Part shown: piece by piece, positions 20,045 through 28,796 of the stretch
How the letters are laid out: each line of letters starts with the position of its first letter
How positions within the stretch are numbered: position 1 is the stretch's first letter
Source of the DNA: CAVVIH01 sp963748295
GTDB lineage: Bacteria > Acidobacteriota > Vicinamibacteria > Vicinamibacterales > 2-12-FULL-66-21
DNA length: 64,000 nucleotides
Assembly: GCA_963748295.1 (NCBI GenBank)
Contig: CAVVIH010000004.1
Span: 372,001-436,000 of the forward strand
Direction of reading: 5' to 3'
Made by a program: the position numbers and the translations under genes
The notes under the pieces: model-generated
Database searches by the model: none
Told to the model about the DNA's origin: nothing
Seen by the model: the letters and a program-made list of their open reading frames with translations, nothing else

Positions 20045-20179
20045 TCAACTCCCAACTCCCAAAAAGGCCAACTCCCAAAAAAGCCAAATCCCAACTCCCA
20101 AAGCCCAACGCCCAAGTTCCCAAGGCACTTCGTGTTTTTTCGTGTCTTGGGAGTTGGTTTTTTGGGAGTTGGGAGTTGG
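20045..20179. repeat. Stutter inverted repeat, CTCCCAA family (locus D)
   Basis: The left arm (20045-20122) repeats CAACTCCCAAAAAGGC-type words. The centre, CACTTCGTGTTTTTTCGTG, itself contains a small hairpin. The right arm (about 20145-20179) repeats TTGGGAGTTG. It lies between HIT and acyl-CoA dehydrogenase genes on the same strand; the right arm ends 15 nt before the ATG. Confidence 0.85.
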
Positions 20180-20193
20180 AATTATCATCAGTC

Positions 20194-21333
20194 ATGGTCT
20201 TCGACCTCACAGACGAACAGAGAACATTCCAGAGCGCGATCGAGCGCTTCGCGTCCGAACAGATCGCTCCGCACGCCGCGGCCATCGATCAATCGGACAC
20301 CTTCCCGCGCGAGCTGGTGCGCGCGGTTGCCCGGCACGGCCTCATGGGCGCCACGATTGCGAAGGAGTGGGGCGGCCAGGGCCGCGACTATCTGAGCTAC
20401 GCGCTCGGGATTGAGGCGCTGGCGAAGAGCAGCTCCGTGCTCGCGGTCATCGCCGCGGTCAACAACTCGCTCGTCGCCGAACCGATCGCCGAGTTCGGCA
20501 CCGACGCGCAGAAGCGCATGTGGCTCAGCCGGCTGGCGAACGGTGATGCGATCGGCGCGTTCGCGCTGTCCGAGGAGAACGCCGGATCCGACGCCGCGAA
20601 CCAGCAGACGGTGGCGAGGCCTGAGGACGGCGGCTACGTGATCACCGGCCGGAAGGTCTGGGTCGCCAACGCCGCCGCCGCCGACGTCGCCATCGTCTTC
20701 GCCGCGACGCAGCCCGGGCTTCGTGGCCGCGGCGTCAGCGCGTTTCTGGTTCCGATGAACAGTCCCGGTCTGACGCGGACGCCGACGGCCGATTCGCTCG
20801 GTGTGCGCGGGCTCGGATGCATGGACGTGGATCTTGCCGGCGTCCAGGTGCCGGCAGACGCGATGCTCGGCGCGCCCGACGAAGGCTTCCGTATCGCCAT
20901 GTGGGCGCTCGACGGCGGCCGTGTCGCCATTGCCGCGCAGGCGCTCGGAATCGGCAACGCGTCACTGCAGGAAGCGCTCGCTTACGCGCGCAGCCGCACG
21001 ACATTCGGACAGCCGATCGGTAATTACCAGGCCATCCAGTGGATGCTGGCGGACATGGGCACCGACCTCGATGCCGCGCGTTTACTCATGTTGAAGGCAG
21101 CGGACGCCCGCGAGCGCCGCGCGAGCCCGACAGTAGACGCGTCGATGGCCAAGCTGTTCGCCTCCGAAGCGGCGCATCGCGCCGCCGACAAGGCGATGCA
21201 AATCCTCGCCTCGCGCGGCTATCGCCGCGGCTCCGTCGTCGAGCGCCTGTTCCGCGACGTGCGCGCGGCGGAAATCTATCAAGGCACGTCCGAAGTGCAG
21301 CGCATGGTGATCGCCGAACACATCCTGAGCTGA
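20194..21333 (+). CDS. Acyl-CoA dehydrogenase
   Basis: 379-residue flavoprotein that oxidises acyl-CoA in fatty-acid or branched-chain amino-acid breakdown. FAD/substrate signatures: FALSEENAGSDAANQQTVAR, and the C-terminal QILASRGYRRGSVVERLFRD with EIYQGTSEVQRMVIAEHIL, where Glu of YQGTSE is the usual catalytic base position. Chain-length preference is unknown. A second paralogue is encoded at 22355-23521 on the other strand. Confidence 0.94.
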   Translation: MVFDLTDEQRTFQSAIERFASEQIAPHAAAIDQSDTFPRELVRAVARHGLMGATIAKEWGGQGRDYLSYALGIEALAKSSSVLAVIAAVNNSLVAEPIAEFGTDAQKRMWLSRLANGDAIGAFALSEENAGSDAANQQTVARPEDGGYVITGRKVWVANAAAADVAIVFAATQPGLRGRGVSAFLVPMNSPGLTRTPTADSLGVRGLGCMDVDLAGVQVPADAMLGAPDEGFRIAMWALDGGRVAIAAQALGIGNASLQEALAYARSRTTFGQPIGNYQAIQWMLADMGTDLDAARLLMLKAADARERRASPTVDASMAKLFASEAAHRAADKAMQILASRGYRRGSVVERLFRDVRAAEIYQGTSEVQRMVIAEHILS

Positions 21334-21385
21334 TTCGGCCGCGGCCCTCTTCTTGCAGCCCCCGTCGGGCTGCGAGGAGGTGACT

Positions 21386-22180
21386 GTGGCACCAACGACC
21401 TACGCAGCTCGGCTGCGCTACCTGCCGGCGGACGAAGTCGACAAGTCGGACATCAATTTCAGCAAGCTCGACGTCCGCAGCCCCGACGACTCCAAGATCG
21501 GAGATGTCGATGGCTTCATCGTGGACGCCGAGTCGGGGCGCGTCTACTACACGGTCGTGGATTCCGGCGGCTGGTTCACGTCGCGCCGCCTGCTGCTGCC
21601 GGTCGGCCACGCGACGGTCGATCGCGCGGAGCGGGCGCTGCGGGTCGACGTGTCGAAGGACACGCTCTCGCAGTATCCGGAATTCGAGCCAAGCCGGTTC
21701 GAGGCATTCTCCGACGACGACCTGCGCGGATTCGAGCGCCGGCTGGCGGAGGCATGCTGCCCGGACGAATCGATCGAGGATGTCTCGGTGCCGGCGTGGC
21801 AGTTCGAGACGCGGCGTCACTACCGGCAGCCCGAGTGGTGGCGGGATCAGCCATCGAACCGGGAGCGGTTCCGGCCCGTGGCCACCGTCGCGTCAGGAGT
21901 CAGCCCCGGTGTACGCGAAGCATACGATCGGGAGCTGGTGACGGCGCGTGCGTGGGAAGACGATCGATCGCACCGCCAGGACGACGACGAGCGCCGCGCC
22001 GGCGACGTGAGCCCTCACCTCGATGGGCGAGCACAGCCGGGCGATGTGCTCGGACTCGAGACCGGCGGCGAACGCACCTACATCGGCGACACGTCCGAGG
22101 ACGAAGACAAGCGGCGCCGGTCGGCGGAGAAAGCCGCGCGCGACGCCGACGAGGACGAGCCGAGACGATCTGACAGATGA
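21386..22180 (+). CDS. PRC-barrel domain protein
   Basis: 264 residues from GTG 21386, chosen because GAGGAGG lies 5 nt upstream. Residues about 20-80 form a PRC-barrel (VRSPDDSKIGDVDGFIVDAE, VYYTVVDSGGWF, LLLPVGHATVD). The second half is charged and disordered, rich in Arg, Asp and Glu, ending DADEDEPRRSDR. Cytoplasmic stand-alone PRC-barrel proteins are often stress-linked; no function is assigned. Confidence 0.75.
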   Translation: MAPTTYAARLRYLPADEVDKSDINFSKLDVRSPDDSKIGDVDGFIVDAESGRVYYTVVDSGGWFTSRRLLLPVGHATVDRAERALRVDVSKDTLSQYPEFEPSRFEAFSDDDLRGFERRLAEACCPDESIEDVSVPAWQFETRRHYRQPEWWRDQPSNRERFRPVATVASGVSPGVREAYDRELVTARAWEDDRSHRQDDDERRAGDVSPHLDGRAQPGDVLGLETGGERTYIGDTSEDEDKRRRSAEKAARDADEDEPRRSDR

Positions 22181-22182
22181 AA

Positions 22183-22345
22183 TTGTTAATAGCTAATTGT
22201 TAATCGAGTAGCCACGAGCCACGTTCGCCCGTCGGGACGACCTCAGCGACTGGTAGCTGAAGTCGTCGAGGAAGCTGAAGTCGTCCGAGCGATCGAAGAA
22301 GCTGGTTGTCTGTCGATTAACAATTAGTAATTAGCAATTAGAAAC
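22183..22345. repeat. AT-rich stutter inverted repeat, TTGTTAATAG family (locus J)
   Basis: The left arm TAATTGTTAATAGCTAATTG (about 22189) and the right arm GATTAACAATTAGTAATTAG (about 22315-22340) are mutually complementary. The roughly 110-nt centre has its own words (AGCTGAAGTCGTC twice). It lies between the convergent PRC-barrel and acyl-CoA dehydrogenase genes and is strikingly AT-rich for this genome. Confidence 0.75.
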
Positions 22346-22354
22346 CGGCAGGTT

Positions 22355-23521
22355 TCAGCCAAGAAGCTGTTTCGCGATCGTCTGGAGCTGCAGATTCGAC
22401 GTGCCTTCGTAGATCTGCCCGATCTTCGCGTCGCGAAACAGTTTCTCTACCGGATACTCCTTCACGAAGCCGTTGCCGCCGAAGAGATTGACGGCGAGCG
22501 ACGACACGCTCTCGGCGACTTCGGACGACAGGATCTTGCAGATCGCCGCTTCCGTGAGGAACGGCTTCCCGGCGTCGCGCAGACGCGCGGCGTTGTAGAC
22601 CGACAGCCGCGCCGCCTCGACTTCGACCGCGGCGCGGGCCAGCTGGAACTGCACGCCCTGGAACTCGGCGATCGCCTTGCCGAACTGCTTGCGCTCCTTC
22701 GTGTACTTCACGGCGTGCTCGAGCGCCCCCTTCGCGAGTCCGAGCATCTGCGCGCCGATGCCGATGCGCCCTTCGTTCAGCGTCTCGATGGCGACCTTGT
22801 AGCCCTTGCCGACCTCACCGAGCACGTTGCTCTTGGGGACGCGGCAATCCTCGAGGATCAGCTCGCACGTACTGCTCGCCCGGATCCCCAGCTTGTCTTC
22901 CTTCTTGCCGACCGTGAAGCCGGGGAAGCCGCGTTCGACGAGGAACGCGGTGATGCCGCGATAGCCTGCCTCCGGATTGACCGTCGCGAACACGATGAAC
23001 AGGTCGGCCTCGTTGCCGTTGGTGATCCACAGCTTGCGCCCGTTGAGCACGTAGCTGTCGCCCTCTTCGCGCGCCCGGCTGCTGAGCGCGAACGCGTCGC
23101 TGCCCGAGCCGGCCTCCGACAACGCGTATGCACCGACGAGGGAGGCCGACATCTTCGGGAGATAGCGCCGCTTGATCTCCTCGTTGCCCCATCGCAGCAG
23201 CGCGTTGATCACCAGCGTGTTCTGGACGTCGACCAGCACGCCGACGGAGGGATCCACGCGCGACAGCTCTTCGACGGCGAGCACCGAATGGAAGAACCGC
23301 GCGCCGGCGCCGCCGTAGGTCTCGGGGATCTCGATGCCCATCACCCCGAGATCGAACAGCTGGTCGATCAGCGTGCGCGGGAACTTGGCATGCTCGTCCA
23401 TTTCGCGGACGAGCGGCCGCACCTGTGCTTCGGCGAATTCCCGCACACTGTCGCGAAAAATAGCTTCGTCCTCGGCGAGGACGGTCAACGGTTGAGCGTA
23501 TTCGGCAGTTTCCTGGGCCAC
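22355..23521 (-). CDS. Acyl-CoA dehydrogenase (second copy)
   Basis: 388 residues from GTG 23521, which has AGGAG 9 nt upstream; the longer open frame to 24052 only runs antisense through the neighbour. Signatures: YALSEAGSGSDAFALSSRAR, KLWITNGNEADLFIVFATVN and FGGNGFVKEYPVEKLFRDAK with IGQIYEGTSNLQLQTIAKQL. It resembles short-chain or butyryl-type enzymes more than the 20194 copy does. It is divergent from the VWFA-related gene. Confidence 0.94.
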   Translation of the reverse strand: MAQETAEYAQPLTVLAEDEAIFRDSVREFAEAQVRPLVREMDEHAKFPRTLIDQLFDLGVMGIEIPETYGGAGARFFHSVLAVEELSRVDPSVGVLVDVQNTLVINALLRWGNEEIKRRYLPKMSASLVGAYALSEAGSGSDAFALSSRAREEGDSYVLNGRKLWITNGNEADLFIVFATVNPEAGYRGITAFLVERGFPGFTVGKKEDKLGIRASSTCELILEDCRVPKSNVLGEVGKGYKVAIETLNEGRIGIGAQMLGLAKGALEHAVKYTKERKQFGKAIAEFQGVQFQLARAAVEVEAARLSVYNAARLRDAGKPFLTEAAICKILSSEVAESVSSLAVNLFGGNGFVKEYPVEKLFRDAKIGQIYEGTSNLQLQTIAKQLLG

Positions 23522-23633
23522 GGGGACATGCTCCTGAAGTTCCTCACGAGGACAACCGGCAATGTTATCATTCGCCGAGGCGCAGAAAGCCAGCCCTGCG
23601 AGCCGATTTTCGCCGTCAGGCGTCCTAACACAT

Positions 23634-25748
23634 ATGCGCATTCCTGCCTTTCTTTCCGCCGGCCTCCTCGCCTTTGGTCTGGCAGCCGCGACGGGGCAGC
23701 ACCCGCTGGCTGAAGGGCAGCAGCCGCCGCCGCCTCCGCCCGCCGGACAACCGCAACAGCAGCAGCCGCCGGCCCAGGAACCGCCGCGTTCGACCCAGCC
23801 CCCGATCCGGTCCGGGATCAACTTCGTTCGCGTCGACGTGATCATCAGCGACCGCGACGGCAATCCCGTCCTCGATCTGAAGCCGGAAGAGTTCAGCGTG
23901 TCGGAGGACGGCAAGCCGCAGAAGATCGAGACGTTCAGCGTCGTGAAGATCGACCCGGCCGCGCATATCGACGGGCCGACGCCACCGGAGATCCGCTCGA
24001 AGTTCGACGAGGAACGCGAGGCGGCGCGCCCGGATGTGCGGTTGTTCATCATCCTGCTGGACGACTATCACGTGCGCCGCGGCAACGACATGGTCGTGCG
24101 CAAGCCGCTCATCGACTTCATCCAGAACCAGCTCGCGCCGGCGGACATGGTCGCGATCATGTATCCGCTGACGCCGGTGCGCGATCTGTCGTTCACCCGC
24201 AACAAGGACAGCCTGATGCGGGCAGTGGAGAAGTTCGAGGGCCGGCGGTTCAACTATCTGCCGCAGAATGAGTTCGAAGAGCGATACGCGTACTATCCCG
24301 CCGCCACCGTCGAGCGGATCCGCAATCAGGTGGTCATGGACGCGCTCAAGGGCGCCGCGGTGAAGCTCGGGTCGATGCGGGAGGGACGCAAGTCGGTCAT
24401 CCTCGTCAGCGAAGGGTTCACCAACCTGCTCCCGCCGCAGTTGAACGATCCGGTTGCGGCGATGCCCGGCCTCGGCAACACCTCGCGCGGCCGCGTCGAC
24501 GCGCAGAACAGCGACCGCGCGGAGTTCATGGCCGCGACCGACATGTTCTCGGAGCTGCAGGACATCTTCGTTGACATGACCCGCAACAACACGTCGATCT
24601 ACGCCGTCGATCCCCGCGGCCTCGCGGCCTTCGAGTACGACATCAACCAGGGCATCGGCATGCAGGTCGATCGGAAACACCTGGAATCGTCGCTCGACAC
24701 CCTGCGGGCGCTGGCGACCAACACGGACGGCCGCGCGATCATCAATCGCAACGATCTGGCCGCGGGCATGAAGCAGATCATCCGCGACTCCAGCGGCTAC
24801 TACCTGCTCGGCTACAACTCGACCCAGGCGCCGACCGATGGCAAGTTCCACGAGATCAAGGTGCGGGTGACGCGCCGCGGCGTGGACGTCCGCGCCCGCA
24901 AGGGCTATTGGGCGTATACCGCGGAAGATGCGGCGCGCGCCACGTCGGCGCCCAGACCTGACGTTCCGGCGGCGGTCACCGCGGCGCTCGGCAGCATCGC
25001 GGAGCCGGCGAAAGGAAGGCCGGCGCGGTTCTGGGTCGGAACGTCGAAGGGAGAGACCGGCGGGACCAAGATCACCTTCGCGTGGGAGCGGGTCGCTCCC
25101 CAGCCTGGCGAGAACCGCGCGCCGGACGAAAACGCCGCGCGCGTCGTCCTGACCGCCGCCACGCAGGAAGGCCGGACAGTTTACCGCGGGCGCGTGCCGG
25201 AGGACGTGCCGGCGGCGGCGTCCGCCGACGGCGCAGGCGGTACATCGTCGGCGGTCTCCGCCGGCTCGCACGTGTCCTTCGAAGCGCCCCCCGGTCCCAT
25301 GCAGCTCCGCATCGTCGTCGAGGGGCCGCGCGGCCAGGTGCTCGATTCGGCGACCCGCGAGCTGACGCTGCCGGACTTCGCCAAGGTGGAGGTTTCCTTC
25401 GGTACGCCGCAGGTCTACAGGGCGCGCACGCCGCGGGAGATTCAGAACGTCAAGAAGTCCTCCGACGCGCTTCCGACCGCCGAGCGCAGCTTCTCGCGAA
25501 TGGATCGCCTCTACATTCGTGCGCCCGCCTACACCTCCGGCGGCGGCACTCCGGCGATCACGGCAAAGCTGCTCAACCGCGGCGGTGAGCCGATGGCGGA
25601 CGTGCCGATGCAGTCGACCACGCCAGGAACCGGCGAGATCGAGTTCGCGCTCTCGAACCTCGCGCCGGGCGACTACATCCTGCAGCTCACCGCGAAAACA
25701 GACACCGGCTCCGCGCAGGAGCTCATCGGGTTCCGGGTCGGGCGTTGA
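23634..25748 (+). CDS. Secreted VWFA-related domain protein (acidobacterial type)
   Basis: 704 residues from ATG 23634. Signal peptide (residues 1-20), a Pro/Gln-rich linker, then INFVRVDVIISDRDGNPVLD and LKPEEFSVSEDGKPQKIETF, the hallmark opening of the acidobacterial VWFA-related family. The VWA core follows (FIILLDDYHVRRGNDMVVRK; NTSIYAVDPRGLAAFEYDIN; SGYYLLGYNSTQAPTDGKFH). A C-terminal beta-rich part of some 230 residues may be Ig-like. The role is unknown; the family is strongly expanded in Acidobacteriota, so it is a taxonomic clue. Confidence 0.9.
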   Translation: MRIPAFLSAGLLAFGLAAATGQHPLAEGQQPPPPPPAGQPQQQQPPAQEPPRSTQPPIRSGINFVRVDVIISDRDGNPVLDLKPEEFSVSEDGKPQKIETFSVVKIDPAAHIDGPTPPEIRSKFDEEREAARPDVRLFIILLDDYHVRRGNDMVVRKPLIDFIQNQLAPADMVAIMYPLTPVRDLSFTRNKDSLMRAVEKFEGRRFNYLPQNEFEERYAYYPAATVERIRNQVVMDALKGAAVKLGSMREGRKSVILVSEGFTNLLPPQLNDPVAAMPGLGNTSRGRVDAQNSDRAEFMAATDMFSELQDIFVDMTRNNTSIYAVDPRGLAAFEYDINQGIGMQVDRKHLESSLDTLRALATNTDGRAIINRNDLAAGMKQIIRDSSGYYLLGYNSTQAPTDGKFHEIKVRVTRRGVDVRARKGYWAYTAEDAARATSAPRPDVPAAVTAALGSIAEPAKGRPARFWVGTSKGETGGTKITFAWERVAPQPGENRAPDENAARVVLTAATQEGRTVYRGRVPEDVPAAASADGAGGTSSAVSAGSHVSFEAPPGPMQLRIVVEGPRGQVLDSATRELTLPDFAKVEVSFGTPQVYRARTPREIQNVKKSSDALPTAERSFSRMDRLYIRAPAYTSGGGTPAITAKLLNRGGEPMADVPMQSTTPGTGEIEFALSNLAPGDYILQLTAKTDTGSAQELIGFRVGR

Positions 25749-25936
25749 TCTGACCCGCCGAACGCGAGTATAAGAACCTTCCCCATTCGTCCGGTCGCCC
25801 GCCTACGCTGGTCGCGGGAATTCGAGGTGACCAGCTACGGCGCGGTCCCGCCGTAGCGCGGATTCTGTGGGGCGCGCGAAGGCGGATGTCCACGCAGAAG
25901 CTGAGGGGCGCGTCGTCGCCCCGAAAGGGAGGCGTA

Positions 25937-27334
25937 ATGCTGGTCAGCCGTGAGTCCCCGGGCACCCGGACGTCGCAGTTCGTTCGCGACGTCTTCAGTC
26001 AGGTCAAAGCGAAGAATCCCGCCGAACCCGAGTTCCACCAGGCCGTCGAAGAAGTCCTCGAGAGCCTCTCGCTGGTCATCGATCGCAAGCCCGAATACAG
26101 GAAGGCGCGCATCATCGAGCGGCTCGTCGAGCCCGAGCGCGTCGTGATGTTCCGGGTCGTCTGGCAGGACGATGCGGGGGCGGTGCAGATCAACCGGGGA
26201 TATCGCGTGCAGATGAACAGCGCGATCGGGCCGTACAAGGGCGGCCTGCGTTTCCATTCGACGGTGACGCTCAGCGTGCTGAAGTTCCTCGCGTTCGAGC
26301 AGGTGTTCAAGAACTCGCTGACGACGCTGCCGATGGGCGGCGGCAAGGGCGGCTCGGACTTCGACCCGAAGGGGAGGACCGACGACGAGGTGATGCGGTT
26401 CTGTCAGAGCTTCATGACCGAGCTGCGCAGGCACATCGGGCCGGATACGGACGTTCCCGCCGGGGACATCGGCGTCGGCGGACGCGAGATCGGCTATCTG
26501 TTCGGGCAGTACAAACGGTTGAACAACGAGTTCACGGGCGTGCTCACCGGCAAGGGCCTGAGCTGGGGCGGGTCGCTGATCCGGCCCGAGGCCACCGGCT
26601 ACGGCGCCGTCTATTTCACGGCGGAGATGCTGGCGACGCGCGACCTGACGCTCGAGAACAAGATCTGCCTCGTGTCCGGCAGCGGAAACGTCGCGCAGTA
26701 CACGATTGAGAAGTTGATCGATCTCGGCGCCCGCGCAGTGACGATCTCCGATTCCGACGGCTACATCTACGACGAAGCGGGGATCGATCGGAAGAAGCTC
26801 GACTTCATCATGGACCTGAAGAACGTCCGGCGCGGCCGCGTGCGCGAGTATGCGGATCGGTTTCCCGGATCGATCTACACGGCAGTGGCGGATATCGACA
26901 GCGGCTTCAATCCGCTCTGGACCCATCGCGCCGACTGCGCGTTTCCAAGCGCGACGCAGAACGAGATCTCCGAGCAGGACGCGAGGAACCTGGTGAAGAA
27001 CGGCATCCAGGCGGTTGCGGAAGGGGCCAACATGCCGTGCACGCCTGACGCGGTCGGCGTACTCGTCGACGGCGGCGTCCTCTACGCGCCGGGCAAGGCC
27101 GCGAACGCCGGCGGCGTTGCGACGTCAGGGCTGGAGATGTGCCAGAACAGCGCGCGGCTGACGTGGTCCCGAGAAGAAGTGGATCGCCGGCTGCACGGGA
27201 TCATGCGGTCGATCCACCGCGCGTGCCGCGAGACGTCAGAGCAGTACGGCGTCGCCGGCAACTACGTCCATGGTGCGAACATCGCGGGTTTCCTGAAGGT
27301 CGCCGACGCGATGCTGGATCAGGGCTTGGTCTGA
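25937..27334 (+). CDS. gdhA: NADP-type glutamate dehydrogenase (GdhA class)
   Basis: 465 residues from ATG 25937, preceded by GGGAGG. It assimilates ammonium onto 2-oxoglutarate. Signatures: NSAIGPYKGGLRFHSTVTLS, LTTLPMGGGKGGSDFDPKGR (catalytic Lys), TDVPAGDIGVGGREIGYLFG and VSGSGNVAQYTIEKLIDLGA for the nucleotide fold. It belongs to the hexameric small-subunit class like E. coli GdhA. It is convergent with a second glutamate dehydrogenase of another class; the stops are about 100 nt apart. Confidence 0.95.
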   Translation: MLVSRESPGTRTSQFVRDVFSQVKAKNPAEPEFHQAVEEVLESLSLVIDRKPEYRKARIIERLVEPERVVMFRVVWQDDAGAVQINRGYRVQMNSAIGPYKGGLRFHSTVTLSVLKFLAFEQVFKNSLTTLPMGGGKGGSDFDPKGRTDDEVMRFCQSFMTELRRHIGPDTDVPAGDIGVGGREIGYLFGQYKRLNNEFTGVLTGKGLSWGGSLIRPEATGYGAVYFTAEMLATRDLTLENKICLVSGSGNVAQYTIEKLIDLGARAVTISDSDGYIYDEAGIDRKKLDFIMDLKNVRRGRVREYADRFPGSIYTAVADIDSGFNPLWTHRADCAFPSATQNEISEQDARNLVKNGIQAVAEGANMPCTPDAVGVLVDGGVLYAPGKAANAGGVATSGLEMCQNSARLTWSREEVDRRLHGIMRSIHRACRETSEQYGVAGNYVHGANIAGFLKVADAMLDQGLV

Positions 27335-27340
27335 TCCTCG

Positions 27341-27438
27341 ATCAATCCCAGATCAATCCAAATCCCAAATCCCATCAATCCCAAACACCAAAAATGCATT
27401 TTGGGATCTGGGATTTGGGATTTGGGATTTGGGATTCA
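27341..27438. repeat. Stutter inverted repeat, AATCCCA family (locus E)
   Basis: The left arm (27341-27390) repeats AATCCCA. The centre AAAATGCATTTT is a perfect palindrome. The right arm (27400-27438) repeats TGGGATT. It lies exactly between two convergent stops and overlaps the stop codon of the minus-strand gene. Symmetry makes it a good bidirectional terminator candidate. Confidence 0.85.
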
Positions 27439-28686
27439 GGCATACATGCCGCGCTGCCGGGTCACCGTGGCGACCCGGCTGATCGCGACGATGTAGGCGG
27501 CGGTGCGCAGGTCGGTCTTGTACTTCAAGGACGTCTGGAGCACGTCGTTGAAGGCCTCGACCATCTTATGCTCCAGCCGGTTGTTCACTTCTTCCTCGGT
27601 CCAGAAGTAGCCGTGGCGATCCTGAACCCACTCGAAGTACGACGTGGTGACGCCGCCGGCGTTCGCGAGGATGTCGGGGATCACGAAGACCCCCTTCTCG
27701 TGCAGGTAGCGGTGCGCCTCGGGGGTGGTGGGGCCGTTGGCGCCCTCGGCGATGATCTTCGCCCTGATCTTCGGCGCGTTCTCCATCGTAATCTGATTCT
27801 CGAGCGCCGCCGGCACCAGCACGTCGACGTCGAGCCCGAAGAGCTGCTCGTTCTCGAGCGGCTCTCCGCCCGGGAACCCGTCGATCGTCTTGTGCTGGCG
27901 TGAGTAGTCGAGCATCTTCGTGATGTCGAGGCCGTTCGCGTTGTAGACGCCGCCCTTCCAGTCGGTGACGGCGACAATCTTCGCGCCAAGCTTGACGATC
28001 AGGTCGGCCGAGACCGATCCGACGTTGCCGAACCCCTGCACGGCGACGGACGCTTTCTTGATGTCCAGCCCGAGGTGCTGCGCCGCCTCGCGGGTGACGA
28101 TCATCACGCCGCGGCCGGTGGCCTCGCGGCGGCCGAGCGATCCGCCCAGCTCGACTGGCTTGCCGGTCACGACCGCCGTTTCGGTGTGGCCCACGTGCAT
28201 GCTGTAGGTGTCCATCACCCACGCCATCACCTGATCGTTGGTGTTGACGTCGGGCGCCGGCACGTCTTTCTGCGGGCCGATCGCATCGATGATCTCCGCG
28301 ATGTACCGCCGGGTCAGCGCTTCGAGCTCGCGCCGCGACATCCGCGTCGGGTCGCAGACGACCCCGCCCTTGCCGCCGCCGAACGGCACGTGCGCGACGG
28401 CGCACTTCCACGTCATCCACGCGGCGAGCGCCGTCACCTCGTCGAGGTTGACGTCAGGGTGGTAGCGAATGCCGCCCTTCGCCGGACCGAGCGTGATGTT
28501 GTATTGAACGCGGTAGCCCGTGAAGACTTCGATCTCGCCGTTGTCCATCTGAATCGGACACGAGACGATGATCTGTCGCTTCGGATGGGTCAGGATTTTC
28601 CAGATGCCGGGATCGAGTCCCAGCAAGCGCGCCGCCCCGTCGAACTCCTGGAGCATTGCGTTGAAAATGCTTCCGCCTGCTTCCAT
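27436..28686 (-). CDS. Glutamate dehydrogenase, Glu/Leu/Phe/Val type
   Basis: 416 residues, AGGAG before ATG 28686. Signatures: GYRVQYNITLGPAKGGIRYH, HVPFGGGKGGVVCDPTRMSR, KDVPAPDVNTNDQVMAWVMD and VAVQGFGNVGSVSADLIVKL. This is the roughly 420-residue archaeal/Bacillus-RocG-like class, usually NAD- or dual-specific and often catabolic, in contrast to the NADP-type neighbour. The TGA stop is inside the stutter element. Confidence 0.94.
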   Translation of the reverse strand: MEAGGSIFNAMLQEFDGAARLLGLDPGIWKILTHPKRQIIVSCPIQMDNGEIEVFTGYRVQYNITLGPAKGGIRYHPDVNLDEVTALAAWMTWKCAVAHVPFGGGKGGVVCDPTRMSRRELEALTRRYIAEIIDAIGPQKDVPAPDVNTNDQVMAWVMDTYSMHVGHTETAVVTGKPVELGGSLGRREATGRGVMIVTREAAQHLGLDIKKASVAVQGFGNVGSVSADLIVKLGAKIVAVTDWKGGVYNANGLDITKMLDYSRQHKTIDGFPGGEPLENEQLFGLDVDVLVPAALENQITMENAPKIRAKIIAEGANGPTTPEAHRYLHEKGVFVIPDILANAGGVTTSYFEWVQDRHGYFWTEEEVNNRLEHKMVEAFNDVLQTSLKYKTDLRTAAYIVAISRVATVTRQRGMYA

Positions 28687-28796
28687 ATGTCTCCTATGAA
28701 TGCTGCCGACCGAGAATCAACGGACCACGCTACTGTGACAGAATGCGGCAAGTCAAATAGGACGACTGCCACGTGCCGTGCGACGTGCTACGTCAG

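Noticed and set aside
20045..20179. CRISPR-like array
   Set aside because: The repeated word is only 7-10 nt, imperfect and inverted, with no regular unique spacers and no cas genes nearby.
23522..24052. Long N-terminal extension of the minus-strand acyl-CoA dehydrogenase
   Set aside because: It runs antisense through the VWFA-related gene and is low-complexity; GTG 23521 has a ribosome binding site and gives a normal family length.
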